From the NCBI RefSeq assembly GCF_019968765.1, contig NZ_CP074149.1:2976001-3040000 (forward strand): a stretch of 64,000 nt of DNA, in the 5' to 3' direction. This stretch comes from Enterobacter sp. JBIWA008 (lineage in GTDB: Bacteria > Pseudomonadota > Gammaproteobacteria > Enterobacterales > Enterobacteriaceae). The translations under genes and the position numbers were made by a program. Positions 18,079-26,545 of this stretch are shown piece after piece; position 1 is the first letter of the stretch, and every line of letters begins with the position of its first letter. Below the pieces are notes generated by a model. That model worked only from the letters and a program-made list of their open reading frames with translations. It did no database searches and was not told the origin of the DNA.

Positions 18079-21000
18079 TTAATCCTCAGTACCTGATACC
18101 CGGAAACTGCGAGGTGCCTCATCAGAACACCATTTTCGCCAGGCCTCACGAAGGGCCTGCTGGAAAGGAATCGCCACGTTGCTCTGGCCCTGCGGTGGGA
18201 TTGTGCTCCGCATCTTCTGGCGCAGGGCGTTGAGGGTTTCCAGGCGGGTTTGCCAGCTAACGGCTTTGTCGAAATAGTCCTGCTGACTTTCCGCCACAAA
18301 TTCATCCAGCCCGTAGATATGCATGATCTCCAGCCCCTGCCGCGCGGGATAGGTTGCCCCTGCCAGGGTAAGCGTCGGGACACCCATCCATATGCCATGG
18401 CTGGTGGTGGTTCCCCCGTTGTACGGGAAGGAATCAAGCAATATGTCTACCTCATGATGCATATGAAGATAGGACTCCAGCCCCGTCGTTTTACGGAAGA
18501 TAAGCTGCTCATCCGATACGCCCAGCGCATTTAGCTTTTTGCGGTAGCGGGCGATCATCGCATCGTCATCCATAAAGCCAATCAGCAAACGTGACGTGGC
18601 GTTATGCAGCAGAATGCGCGCCCACAGCGCAAAGACCTGGTCATTCAATTTCTTAGGGCGGTTGAAGCTACCGTAGGTAAACCAGCCGTTCGTCAGGGCT
18701 GGCAAGGCATTGACGTCAGGGCTGCAGGCATCCGGCTCGAAGAAGTTATCGAGTGGAATCGCGATCAGCTTTTCAGTGAACTGAGCGTCTATCGCTGCAT
18801 TCCTGACAAACCCGGTACTGATAATGCGGTAATCCATCTGCCGCATCCCGGTCGTGCCCGGATAGCCGAGCCAGGTGATTTGCACCGGCGCAGGCTTAAA
18901 GGCAAACGCGGGTAAACGCGTCCCGGTGGTGTGGCCTGAGAGGTCAAAAAGAATATCGATACCGTCGCTGTGGATCTGTTTTGCCAGCTCAACGTTATTG
19001 AGATGGGTAACGGATAACCACTTCGTGGAGGTGCTACGGAAGTGCTCCGTAACGGCATCATCTTTGTCCAGCGTGCTATATCCGTAGAGGGAAAACTGCT
19101 TCCGATCCATGCCGTCCCAGAACGGGCGCAGGAAGCGGCTTACGGGATGGTTACGGAAATCTCCGGAGACAAAGCCTACGCGCAGCGGCCGCTCGGGATC
19201 CTTGCTACCCTGCCACGTCAGCGACAGGTCGAATTTTTTCGCCCACGCGGCCACCAGTTCGCCATAGGCAAGATGGCGTTCGAAGAGCACGTCCGGGGAG
19301 ATAGAAAAGTCGTGGGTAAGAACAAACAGCAGGCTGGTGAAGCAGTCAAAATCACCCGGCGCAAACTCGAGCGATTTCTCGAGGAAATAGCGTGCTTCCG
19401 TCAGTTTCTGATTATCACTGAGAATAATGCCCATCATCGCAAGATGAAGCGGATTCGTGGCGTTATAGCGCAAAGACTCCCTTGCGCAGCGTTCAGCCAT
19501 GGCCATATTGCGACGCGTGTGATAAACCACCGCCAGCGTATTCCAGAATGACGCATTATGTTTATTTAGCCGCAGCAGCGCCTGCAGGATCCGGGCGGCA
19601 TAATGCAGCTCGCCTTTTTTCTGCAACACGGTTGCCAGATCAAACCAGATATCCTGTCCGGCAGAGTAGCGGCTCATGAGCTGACAGAGTGACGATAGCG
19701 CCTCATCCCAGTCGCCCATCAGCAGGCTGGCGCGGGAAGCGCAGCGAAGCATGTGCAGATTATGGGGATCGTTCTCAATCTGTCCCGTTATGTAATCGCG
19801 CGCGTCTTTCGCCAGACCAGCGGCAATCAGGGCGTTTACGTTTTGGTAGATGAGATCGATGGCAGGATCCTGTTCAGCCCTCTCCTCTACCATTATCTGC
19901 CCGTCCGCCAGTAAACCGCCCTGTTGCGACCCGACGTTAAGCAGTAATAGCGTCTCAATGCTGCGTTTGAGGTAGTCGACATCCCCCAGACGCAGAAAAC
20001 GCTGCTGTGCTTTGCGCCACGCTTGAGGGGCACCCTTCAACAGCCCTTTCGCTTTCAGTGCAGAAAAACGCTCGCTGCATCTGGCCTGATTCACATCCAT
20101 GCCCGCAACCGCGAACTCTCGCTCGTCATCACTGAGGGTCACACGCTCCCCCCAGAGATTAAGCGTGACGTCTGCGCCTTGCCCCGCCGGAAGGGGTGCA
20201 ATTAACGTGAGTTCACCCTCAGGCTGAACATTGTACGGCCCAGGTGAACCCGCCCAGTGCAGCCCCGGAATTTGGTTGAGAAACAGATCTTTCAGAGACT
20301 CAAGCACCTGCTGGGCGACATTTTCCTCTTTTTCGGGAAGGCGAGCGTTGAACACCAGCTGATCAAACGACAGGCTCAGCGGCCATGCGCCGCCAAGGAG
20401 ATCGAGAATGTGCAGCGTCGTGTTATTTTGCGTCGAGAAAAACTTCCCTTCCGCATTGGTGTGAGCATTGACGACCTCGCCGCGATCGTTACGGCAGCGC
20501 CTGAAATCCCCAGCCCAGTGCAGCGTGTTTAACCGGGTAAAATCTAGCGCCGCCGCGTTAGCGACATCATCACGGGAAAGGAGGCTGACGCGTTCGCGAC
20601 GGTTGACGGCAAAATCAAGGTATTGCTGAGCGGCTGTCGACGCCTGCCCCGATGACACCAGCGTATGCAGCTGATGAATGTGCTCGCTAACGCTCTCCCC
20701 GCTTTCGTACTGAGGAACTGCGTCCCCCACGTAGCGCAACCCGTATGAGGTGAGACTCTCGTTAAATTGATTGAACTGAGCGTAGGTCAGCGTGGCGCGT
20801 GCCATAGCGTCGAGAAGGACGGCGTCTTCAGCGCGTTCCATCGTGAGCACATGTTGTTTGATTTCGCCTTCCGGCTGGGTCAATGCCAGATAGCTGAGCA
20901 TGCCCCGAGCGAACGCAACCTTCTCTTCAGGCCGATCCGCCAGACGCGCATGGAAAGCCAACGCATCCTGAACATATTCTGCCGCAGATTCTGGGGGGGT

Positions 21001-21414
21001 AAAGACCTGATGGAAGGCAATGATCCCCTGTGCTGAAAGGTGCCGACGACACCACTTCAGCAACGCGTCTCGCTCTGCCATGCCAGCAGGAATAAAGCTC
21101 CCGCGAATCAGAATGTAATCGAACTCTCCCGGTGACACGTTCAGCACGTCGTTAAGCCCTGCCGCAACCAGTTCGATCTGGGTGATACCCAGACGCTGCG
21201 CCTGTCGTTGCCCCTCGGCAATAGCGTTTTCGCTGAGTTCGATACCAATCCCGACACAGCCTGGCCATGCCAGAGCGGTGGATAATAACGCATCACCATG
21301 CCCACAGCCTAAATCAAGGACGCGCGCACTCGCGGGCGCCCCGGCATGGAACTGATACAGGGCAGCTGCAGCCTGTAAACCCGATAGCGTAAATCGATTA
21401 TCTGGATACAACAT
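18079..21414 (-). CDS. Methyltransferase-TPR-GT41 (SPINDLY/OGT-like) fusion protein
   Basis: This is a very large cytoplasmic protein of 1111 residues. Residues 30-150 form a class I methyltransferase domain (motif I VLDLGCGHG at 32-40, IGIELSENAI). Residues of about 160-490 match a methyltransferase-regulatory region. About 535-700 are helical TPR-like repeats (FWNTLAVVYHTRRNMAMAERC, LHLAMMGIILSDNQKLTEARYF). Residues 743-1095 are a family GT41 catalytic domain: GDFRNHPVSRF with His756 matching the OGT NHP motif, TWLGYPGTTG, SFNRPKKL with Lys922 at the OGT lysine position, and DSFPYNGGTTTS at 994-1005. GT41 enzymes attach sugars to Ser/Thr of proteins, so this is the best candidate for the flagellin O-glycosyltransferase. 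The start is 3 bases or fewer from no alternative, and the gap to the upstream gene is 27 bases. Confidence 0.85.
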   Translation of the reverse strand: MLYPDNRFTLSGLQAAAALYQFHAGAPASARVLDLGCGHGDALLSTALAWPGCVGIGIELSENAIAEGQRQAQRLGITQIELVAAGLNDVLNVSPGEFDYILIRGSFIPAGMAERDALLKWCRRHLSAQGIIAFHQVFTPPESAAEYVQDALAFHARLADRPEEKVAFARGMLSYLALTQPEGEIKQHVLTMERAEDAVLLDAMARATLTYAQFNQFNESLTSYGLRYVGDAVPQYESGESVSEHIHQLHTLVSSGQASTAAQQYLDFAVNRRERVSLLSRDDVANAAALDFTRLNTLHWAGDFRRCRNDRGEVVNAHTNAEGKFFSTQNNTTLHILDLLGGAWPLSLSFDQLVFNARLPEKEENVAQQVLESLKDLFLNQIPGLHWAGSPGPYNVQPEGELTLIAPLPAGQGADVTLNLWGERVTLSDDEREFAVAGMDVNQARCSERFSALKAKGLLKGAPQAWRKAQQRFLRLGDVDYLKRSIETLLLLNVGSQQGGLLADGQIMVEERAEQDPAIDLIYQNVNALIAAGLAKDARDYITGQIENDPHNLHMLRCASRASLLMGDWDEALSSLCQLMSRYSAGQDIWFDLATVLQKKGELHYAARILQALLRLNKHNASFWNTLAVVYHTRRNMAMAERCARESLRYNATNPLHLAMMGIILSDNQKLTEARYFLEKSLEFAPGDFDCFTSLLFVLTHDFSISPDVLFERHLAYGELVAAWAKKFDLSLTWQGSKDPERPLRVGFVSGDFRNHPVSRFLRPFWDGMDRKQFSLYGYSTLDKDDAVTEHFRSTSTKWLSVTHLNNVELAKQIHSDGIDILFDLSGHTTGTRLPAFAFKPAPVQITWLGYPGTTGMRQMDYRIISTGFVRNAAIDAQFTEKLIAIPLDNFFEPDACSPDVNALPALTNGWFTYGSFNRPKKLNDQVFALWARILLHNATSRLLIGFMDDDAMIARYRKKLNALGVSDEQLIFRKTTGLESYLHMHHEVDILLDSFPYNGGTTTSHGIWMGVPTLTLAGATYPARQGLEIMHIYGLDEFVAESQQDYFDKAVSWQTRLETLNALRQKMRSTIPPQGQSNVAIPFQQALREAWRKWCSDEAPRSFRVSGTED

Positions 21415-21441
21415 TCAGGGAGAGTTCCGTGAGTTCAGGGG

Positions 21442-22860
21442 TTAACAAAAATAGGTTTGTTGCATAGCGGCTTTATAGTTCTGATACGCTTCGCCACCTG
21501 ATTTTTGCGTGGTCACTGTCCAGCTGAACGTGTCGTCGGTGTAGCGAATGTCGATCAGTTTTTCCAGCGGTTCGCGATGAACCGCCATCTGCTCAACCGC
21601 AGGCAGCGCATCCAGAGAGACCGACAGTGCGACCTGGTCGAGGAACCATTCCGCGTTGCCGCGGCGTAAATTCCAGTCAATGAAGGTCGCAACAAGCGAA
21701 AGATATTTACGTGAAAGCGCGCCCGGGGACGTGTAGACAAAGCCTGCGGGAACCTGCTCCCACGGCGGTGCGCCGTTGCTGTACGAGAGGACAATCTCAC
21801 TCTGCGGGAAATGTTGCTTCATATCGGCCCAGTTCTTACGAACCAGACAATCCGCATCAAGTACCATAATCGGCGCGGTGAATACGCTCAGCGCATAGCT
21901 GAGGAAAACAAAACGCCTTGAGGCGTACCAGACGTTGATACCAAAAACGGGTGCAATCTTTTCGGCCGTCGCGGAAATCACCATGCCCGGAAAACGCTGG
22001 TGCAGCGCATGAACGTGCGCCGCTGTCTCATCATCAGGGTTATAAAGATGCAGGTGGACGTTAAGCTGGCTGCCGTTGGTGTGGTAGATCGATCCTAACA
22101 GCGTCAGGGCGTGATCGAAATAATAGCGCTTGTCACAGGCGACAAGAACCGTGGTTTTTCCATTTTCTTCGGCAGGAAGAAGCCACTCGTAGTGCGAAAA
22201 ATCAGGCTCGTAATCAGCCATTTTCAATGCGGAAAAATCGATGAACGATTCAGGGCAGCCACCCAGCTTATGAATTCCCATGACGATCATCATCATAGTG
22301 AAAGTATCTTCACCAATATGTTCAGGATTGGCTGTCAGCTGCTGAATAAGGGTCTGTATCTGATTAAAGTCATCTTCCATCAGACACACTAGCAGCAATA
22401 TTTTCATCACGGCCGGGGATGGGTTGACCACCGCGTAGTAATTTGAAATCAGGAATAGCGCGGCTTCGATTTCGTTGATACGAAAGAAGACCTGAATACC
22501 CGCCACCAGAAGATTAATACTGTCGTCGTGCTGGATTGCCTCGACGATCCAGCCGGTAATGGTTTCGCTCAGCTCTTTCGAAAATGGCGTTGGCTTACCT
22601 TGATTTTTAAAATCAAACGCGGCGTTTGCGGCAGCAATCGCGCACAGCATGCGCTTAACGGCGAGTTCTTTATGCGCATCCAGATCGGTCGTTGCATCCA
22701 TGATCTGGGGTTCGAGCGTGGAAATATCAGAATTTTTATAGTGCAGGATTTCGGTCACAATATGCGCAGGCAATGCATCCGTTTCTGGCAAAAAAATTAG
22801 CCGCGAAAATTCGTCACGGTAAAACTGATGCAGCGATCGTGTACGCTCGAACTTGTTCAT
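21442..22860 (-). CDS. GT-A-like glycosyltransferase, first gene of the island
   Basis: This protein has 472 residues from the ATG at 22860. Residues 1-230 are helical and TPR-like. Residues 235-460 look like a GT-A/GT8-type fold with TTVLVACDKRYYFDHAL and the DxD metal/nucleotide-sugar motif in MVLDADCLV (Asp335, Asp337). An in-frame start at 22932 would add 24 residues. I prefer 22860 because MNKFERTRS begins a well-formed helix and an AAGAG sequence lies about 9 bases upstream. It is the first gene after the fliC terminator, so it opens the island transcript. It probably adds a sugar to flagellin or extends the glycan. Confidence 0.72.
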   Translation of the reverse strand: MNKFERTRSLHQFYRDEFSRLIFLPETDALPAHIVTEILHYKNSDISTLEPQIMDATTDLDAHKELAVKRMLCAIAAANAAFDFKNQGKPTPFSKELSETITGWIVEAIQHDDSINLLVAGIQVFFRINEIEAALFLISNYYAVVNPSPAVMKILLLVCLMEDDFNQIQTLIQQLTANPEHIGEDTFTMMMIVMGIHKLGGCPESFIDFSALKMADYEPDFSHYEWLLPAEENGKTTVLVACDKRYYFDHALTLLGSIYHTNGSQLNVHLHLYNPDDETAAHVHALHQRFPGMVISATAEKIAPVFGINVWYASRRFVFLSYALSVFTAPIMVLDADCLVRKNWADMKQHFPQSEIVLSYSNGAPPWEQVPAGFVYTSPGALSRKYLSLVATFIDWNLRRGNAEWFLDQVALSVSLDALPAVEQMAVHREPLEKLIDIRYTDDTFSWTVTTQKSGGEAYQNYKAAMQQTYFC

Positions 22861-22973
22861 CCCGATACTCTTAGTCAGATTGCGATTCTCACCCATCGTA
22901 CAAGGGAATATCCGGGATAATGGAAGGAACACCCCCGGAAATAAGGGCTTATTTCGGAGATTGTCTGGCGGGC

Positions 22974-23008
22974 AAAAAAAAAGGTTGCTGTTTCCAGCAA
23001 CCTTTTTT
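22974..23008 (-). terminator. fliC terminator
   Basis: AAGGTTGCTG and CAGCAACCTT form a 10-base stem with a 4-base loop, followed on the minus strand by nine T. It begins 16 bases after the fliC stop and lies between fliC and the glycosylation island, so island expression needs read-through or its own promoter. Confidence 0.9.
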
Positions 23009-23024
23009 GAAACAGGCGCGGCGA

Positions 23025-23861
23025 TTAACGCAGCAGGGACAGCATAGCCTGTGGAACCTGGTTTGCCTGAGACAGTACAGAAGTACCAGCCTGCTGCAGG
23101 ATCTGCGCGCGAGACATGTTGGAAACTTCGGTAGCGTAGTCAGCGTCCTGGATACGGGACTGAGCAGCAGACAGGTTGTTGATAGAGTTGTTCAGGTTGT
23201 TGATGGTAGATTCGAAACGGTTCTGAATCGCACCCATGTTAGAACGCGCGGTATCAATTTTCGCGATTGCAGCATCAGCAGCAGAGATAACAGCCTGTGC
23301 AGAGGCGTTATCGGAGATTGCAGTGCTCAGGCCAGCGCTCAGAGTACCAGAGGTCGCGTTGATCAGCGCGTTGCTGTCGATGGAGATGGTGTCGTTTGCA
23401 GAAGTACCTGCACCAACCTGAATTTTCAGCGCGGTAGATACGGAACCGTCCAGCAGTTTCTTACCGTTGAAGTTAGCTGAGCCCGCGATACGGTCGATTT
23501 CAGCCAGACGCTGTTTGATTTCAGTGTTTACTGAAGTCAGGTCAGAAGAGCCGTTGGTGTCGGTAGCAGCCTGAACAGACAGCTCACGAATACGCTGTAA
23601 GTTGGTGTTGATTTCGTTCAGGTTACCTTCAGCAGTCTGAACCAGGGAGATACCGTCGTTAGCGTTACGTGCCGCCTGGGTCATACCTTTAACCTGGGAG
23701 GTCATGCGGTTAGCAATCGCCTGGCCAGCAGCGTCATCTTTCGCGCTGTTGATACGCAGACCAGAGGACAGACGCTCGATAGCAGTGCCCAGAGAAGACT
23801 GAGATTTGTTCAGGTTGTTCTGAGTGGTCAGGGACAACAGGTTAGTATTGATAACTGCCAT
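23025..23861 (-). CDS. fliC: Flagellin, short form
   Basis: This is the filament subunit exported through the flagellar type III apparatus. At 278 residues it is far shorter than E. coli K-12 flagellin (498). The N-terminal D0/D1 domain (INTNLLSLTTQNNLNKSQS; LSSGLRINSAKDDAAGQAI; GISLVQTAEGNLNEI) and the C-terminal D1/D0 domain (MGAIQNRFESTINNL; QILQQAGTSVLSQAN) are intact, including the conserved TLR5-contact region. The outer D2/D3 domains are reduced to about 60 residues (about 135-200) rich in Ser, Thr, Ala and Asn, a plausible glycosylation zone. It has its own sigma-28 promoter and terminator. Confidence 0.97.
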   Translation of the reverse strand: MAVINTNLLSLTTQNNLNKSQSSLGTAIERLSSGLRINSAKDDAAGQAIANRMTSQVKGMTQAARNANDGISLVQTAEGNLNEINTNLQRIRELSVQAATDTNGSSDLTSVNTEIKQRLAEIDRIAGSANFNGKKLLDGSVSTALKIQVGAGTSANDTISIDSNALINATSGTLSAGLSTAISDNASAQAVISAADAAIAKIDTARSNMGAIQNRFESTINNLNNSINNLSAAQSRIQDADYATEVSNMSRAQILQQAGTSVLSQANQVPQAMLSLLR

Positions 23862-23934
23862 AATTTAATTCCTTCAAAAATGGTTTCTAGGGTCGGTGCC
23901 TTAACACTCGCGGCGTCTCTCACCGTCATGAAAG

Positions 23935-23961
23935 TTATCGACGGGTCTGAATAAGACTTTA
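23935..23961 (-). promoter_or_regulatory. Sigma-28 promoter of fliC
   Basis: On the minus strand TAAAGTCT and GTCGATAA are separated by exactly 11 bases. Compared with the consensus TAAAGTTT-N11-GCCGATAA there is one mismatch in each box. It lies about 74 bases upstream of the fliC ATG. Confidence 0.92.
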
Positions 23962-24177
23962 GAATTTTCGTCAAAAAAATATTAACCGCATGATTTTAAT
24001 AAATTTATAGTTATTAACGTGTACTCAGGTCGGCATCAAAAAACCAGTTTTTGAGGAAATGTTTTCGCATTTTATTCTTCACTCGTTTTTCTTTTATATA
24101 TGCCTCTCACGCGCCAATAGTGCTATATGACCGTAAGGTTGAGCGCTATTCAGTCGATAATTTTTTTACCTGAAACG

Positions 24178-24204
24178 TAAACTATCCGCATAAGTCGCCG
24201 ATAA
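24178..24204 (+). promoter_or_regulatory. Sigma-28 promoter of fliDST
   Basis: TAAACTAT-N11-GCCGATAA has a perfect -10 consensus and a TAAA -35 core, ending 37 bases before the fliD start. Confidence 0.92.
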
Positions 24205-24241
24205 CTACCTGAAACTACCATTGGCTAAAGGAAATAAAAAA

Positions 24242-25693
24242 ATGGCGAGTAGCTCAATCACTCTCTCTTCAGGCGCGACTATTACGAGTCTGGGCGTCGG
24301 TTCAGGTCTGGATCTGGCAACACTGTATAACAACCTCGAAACGGCTGAAAAAACCAAGCTAAACACCATTACCAAACAGCAGACCTCTTATAATGCCCAG
24401 CTGAGCGCGTTCAGCAAGCTGCAAAGCGCCATGACGTCGCTGAATACCGCCACTGCGGCCCTGGGGAAAACGGATACCTGGAACGCGGCCTCTATTGGCT
24501 CGACCAACACCACCTTCAGCGCCACGACCACGGCCGGTGCAGCGGTAGGTTCCTATAGCGTACAGGTTAAATCACTGGCGAAAGCCCAGGTATTAACCTC
24601 TGCCGTTCAGACCAGCGCCACCGCGCAGCTGGGGGCGACCACCGGCACAACGCGCAACATTACTATTACTCAGCCAGGCACCACCAAGCCGCTGAGTGTC
24701 GATCTTGCCGACGGTGACACCAGCCTGAACGGGATTGCTAACGCGATTAACAAGGCTAACGGCAACGTCACGGCAACGGTAGTGAAGTCGAAGGACAACC
24801 AGTACACCTTAATGCTGTCCTCCAAAACTACCGGCACGGCAAACGACATGACGGTAACGGTGACCGGTGACGACACGTTAAAAGGCATTATTAGCTACGA
24901 TTCCTCGACGAATACCGGCGCGATGAATCAGCAAACCGCATCAAAAAATGCCGTGGTAACCATCAACGATATCGACATTGAACGTTCTACAAACACGATT
25001 AATGATGCGCTGCCGGGCGTTACGCTGACGCTGAAGTCAGAAAGCACCAAGAGCGAGAATTTGGACGTTACCCGTTCAACCGATGCCACTAAAAAAGCCG
25101 TTACGGACTGGGTCACCGCCTATAACTCCCTTCAGTCGACCATTGCCAGTATCACTAAATATGTGAAGGTGGAAGCCGGGGCCGATCAGTCTGGCAGCAA
25201 CGGTGCGCTGCTGGGTGATAACACTGTGCGTTCCGTTCAGTCGCAGCTGCGCGATATGTTAACCGTCGTTCAGTCTGGCTCTTACTCGATCATGGCTCAG
25301 CTCGGTATCACGCAGGATCCAACCGTAGGTGCCGACGGCTCAATGGGTAACCTGAAAATCGACGATGCCAAGCTGACGAAAGCGTTGACCGACAGCCCGG
25401 AAGCCGTCCAGGCCTACTTTGTAGGTGATGGTAAAACAACCGGTCTGGCCACGCAGATGGGCGCAACGCTGACCACCATGCTCAGTACGACCACCGGTAA
25501 AGAAGGGATTATCAAAAGCGCCACTGACGGCATCAACTCCACGTTGAAAACGTTAGATAAGCGCTACGACGCAATGGAAGCGAGCATCGAAGCCACGATG
25601 GCCCGTTATAAATCCCAGTTCAACAGTCTTGATACCATGATGAGTAAACTGAACAACACGGCCACCTACCTGAAACAGCAATTCAGTTCTTAG
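24242..25693 (+). CDS. fliD: Flagellar filament cap protein (HAP2)
   Basis: FliD caps the growing filament and folds incoming flagellin. It has 483 residues from the ATG at 24242, which follows an AAAGGAAA ribosome site; an in-frame TTG at 24221 is unlikely. The N-terminal FliD_N region (TITSLGVGSGLDLATLYNNLETAEKTKL) and the C-terminal coiled region (ASIEATMARYKSQFNSLDTMMSKLNNT) frame a variable Thr/Ser-rich centre. It heads fliD-fliS-fliT under a sigma-28 promoter. Confidence 0.97.
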   Translation: MASSSITLSSGATITSLGVGSGLDLATLYNNLETAEKTKLNTITKQQTSYNAQLSAFSKLQSAMTSLNTATAALGKTDTWNAASIGSTNTTFSATTTAGAAVGSYSVQVKSLAKAQVLTSAVQTSATAQLGATTGTTRNITITQPGTTKPLSVDLADGDTSLNGIANAINKANGNVTATVVKSKDNQYTLMLSSKTTGTANDMTVTVTGDDTLKGIISYDSSTNTGAMNQQTASKNAVVTINDIDIERSTNTINDALPGVTLTLKSESTKSENLDVTRSTDATKKAVTDWVTAYNSLQSTIASITKYVKVEAGADQSGSNGALLGDNTVRSVQSQLRDMLTVVQSGSYSIMAQLGITQDPTVGADGSMGNLKIDDAKLTKALTDSPEAVQAYFVGDGKTTGLATQMGATLTTMLSTTTGKEGIIKSATDGINSTLKTLDKRYDAMEASIEATMARYKSQFNSLDTMMSKLNNTATYLKQQFSS

Positions 25694-25708
25694 TCGTAAG
25701 GAACGTAT

Positions 25709-26119
25709 ATGTATGCACAAAATGGCGCCCGAGCTTATCAGCAGGTCGGGCTGGAAAGCGCGGTGCTAAGTGCCAGTCCGCATCAACTTGTCGTTATGCT
25801 GTTCGACGGGGCACTTAGTGCCCTTGTCCGCGCGCGTCTTTTCCTGGACGAAGGTAAAATCACCGAGAAGGGTGAAGCCTTATCGAAGGCAATTAATATC
25901 ATCGATAATGGTTTAAAAGCCGGTCTGAATATGGAAATCGACAGTGAACTGCCGGGCAATCTTGCCGCGCTGTACGACTACATGGTCAGACGCTTGTTGC
26001 ATGCGAATCTGCGTAATGACGTGGAGGCGATTGTCGAAGTGGAAGCGCTGCTCAATAACATTGCGGACGCGTGGAAACACATTGGTCCCAATGGTTCTTC
26101 TTCTCAGGAAATCTTTTGA
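25709..26119 (+). CDS. fliS: Flagellin export chaperone FliS
   Basis: This 136-residue cytoplasmic chaperone binds the C-terminal disordered part of flagellin and prevents early polymerisation. The helical bundle signature is present (YQQVGLESAVLSASPHQLVVMLFDGAL; LPGNLAALYDYMVRRLLHANL). The length equals E. coli FliS. The stop overlaps the fliT start (TGATG). Confidence 0.97.
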   Translation: MYAQNGARAYQQVGLESAVLSASPHQLVVMLFDGALSALVRARLFLDEGKITEKGEALSKAINIIDNGLKAGLNMEIDSELPGNLAALYDYMVRRLLHANLRNDVEAIVEVEALLNNIADAWKHIGPNGSSSQEIF

Positions 26120-26493
26120 TGAATAATCCAGCGACCGCACTCGATAACTGGCAGGCCCTCTATAACCTCAGCCTCACCATGCTAAAACATGCTCGTTCCG
26201 GTCTCTGGGACGAGCTGATTACGCTTGAGATTACCTATGTCCAGCTGGTAGAGAACATTTCCAAAAACCCGATTTCAGAGGCTCATCCCGCGCAGATTGA
26301 GCAAGCACGCTTTTTACTCGAAAAGGCTCTGCAAAATGAGACCGAGCTAAAAACGCTGCTTGCCGCGCGCATGGAAGAACTGCGCAGCCTGATCGACCAA
26401 ACCGGTAAACAGCAATCCATCACGTCTACTTATGGAAAGCTGTCAGGGAATATTCTTTATCCAGAAAGTATTACCCGCGACACACAACTATGA
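26119..26493 (+). CDS. fliT: Flagellar export chaperone FliT
   Basis: FliT is the chaperone for FliD and, when free, an inhibitor of FlhDC. It has 124 residues from the ATG overlapping the fliS stop ([19 protein letters not shown]). A start 16 codons upstream is in frame but lies inside fliS and lacks homology. The protein is helical throughout ([30 protein letters not shown]). The unstructured C-terminus ends just before the amyA leader. Confidence 0.93.
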   Translation: MNNPATALDNWQALYNLSLTMLKHARSGLWDELITLEITYVQLVENISKNPISEAHPAQIEQARFLLEKALQNETELKTLLAARMEELRSLIDQTGKQQSITSTYGKLSGNILYPESITRDTQL

Positions 26494-26545
26494 TTTCTTC
26501 ATCCATACTCCAGAAGTCTGCCAACTGGCTTCTGGAGCAAGGATG

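Larger units (their letters stand above)
23862..24241. other. 380-base divergent fliC/fliD control region
   Basis: No gene is present. It contains the fliC sigma-28 promoter (23935-23961, minus), the fliD sigma-28 promoter (24178-24204, plus), a fliC 5' untranslated leader of roughly 70 bases and an AT-rich middle. I saw no additional operator that I could name. Confidence 0.75.
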
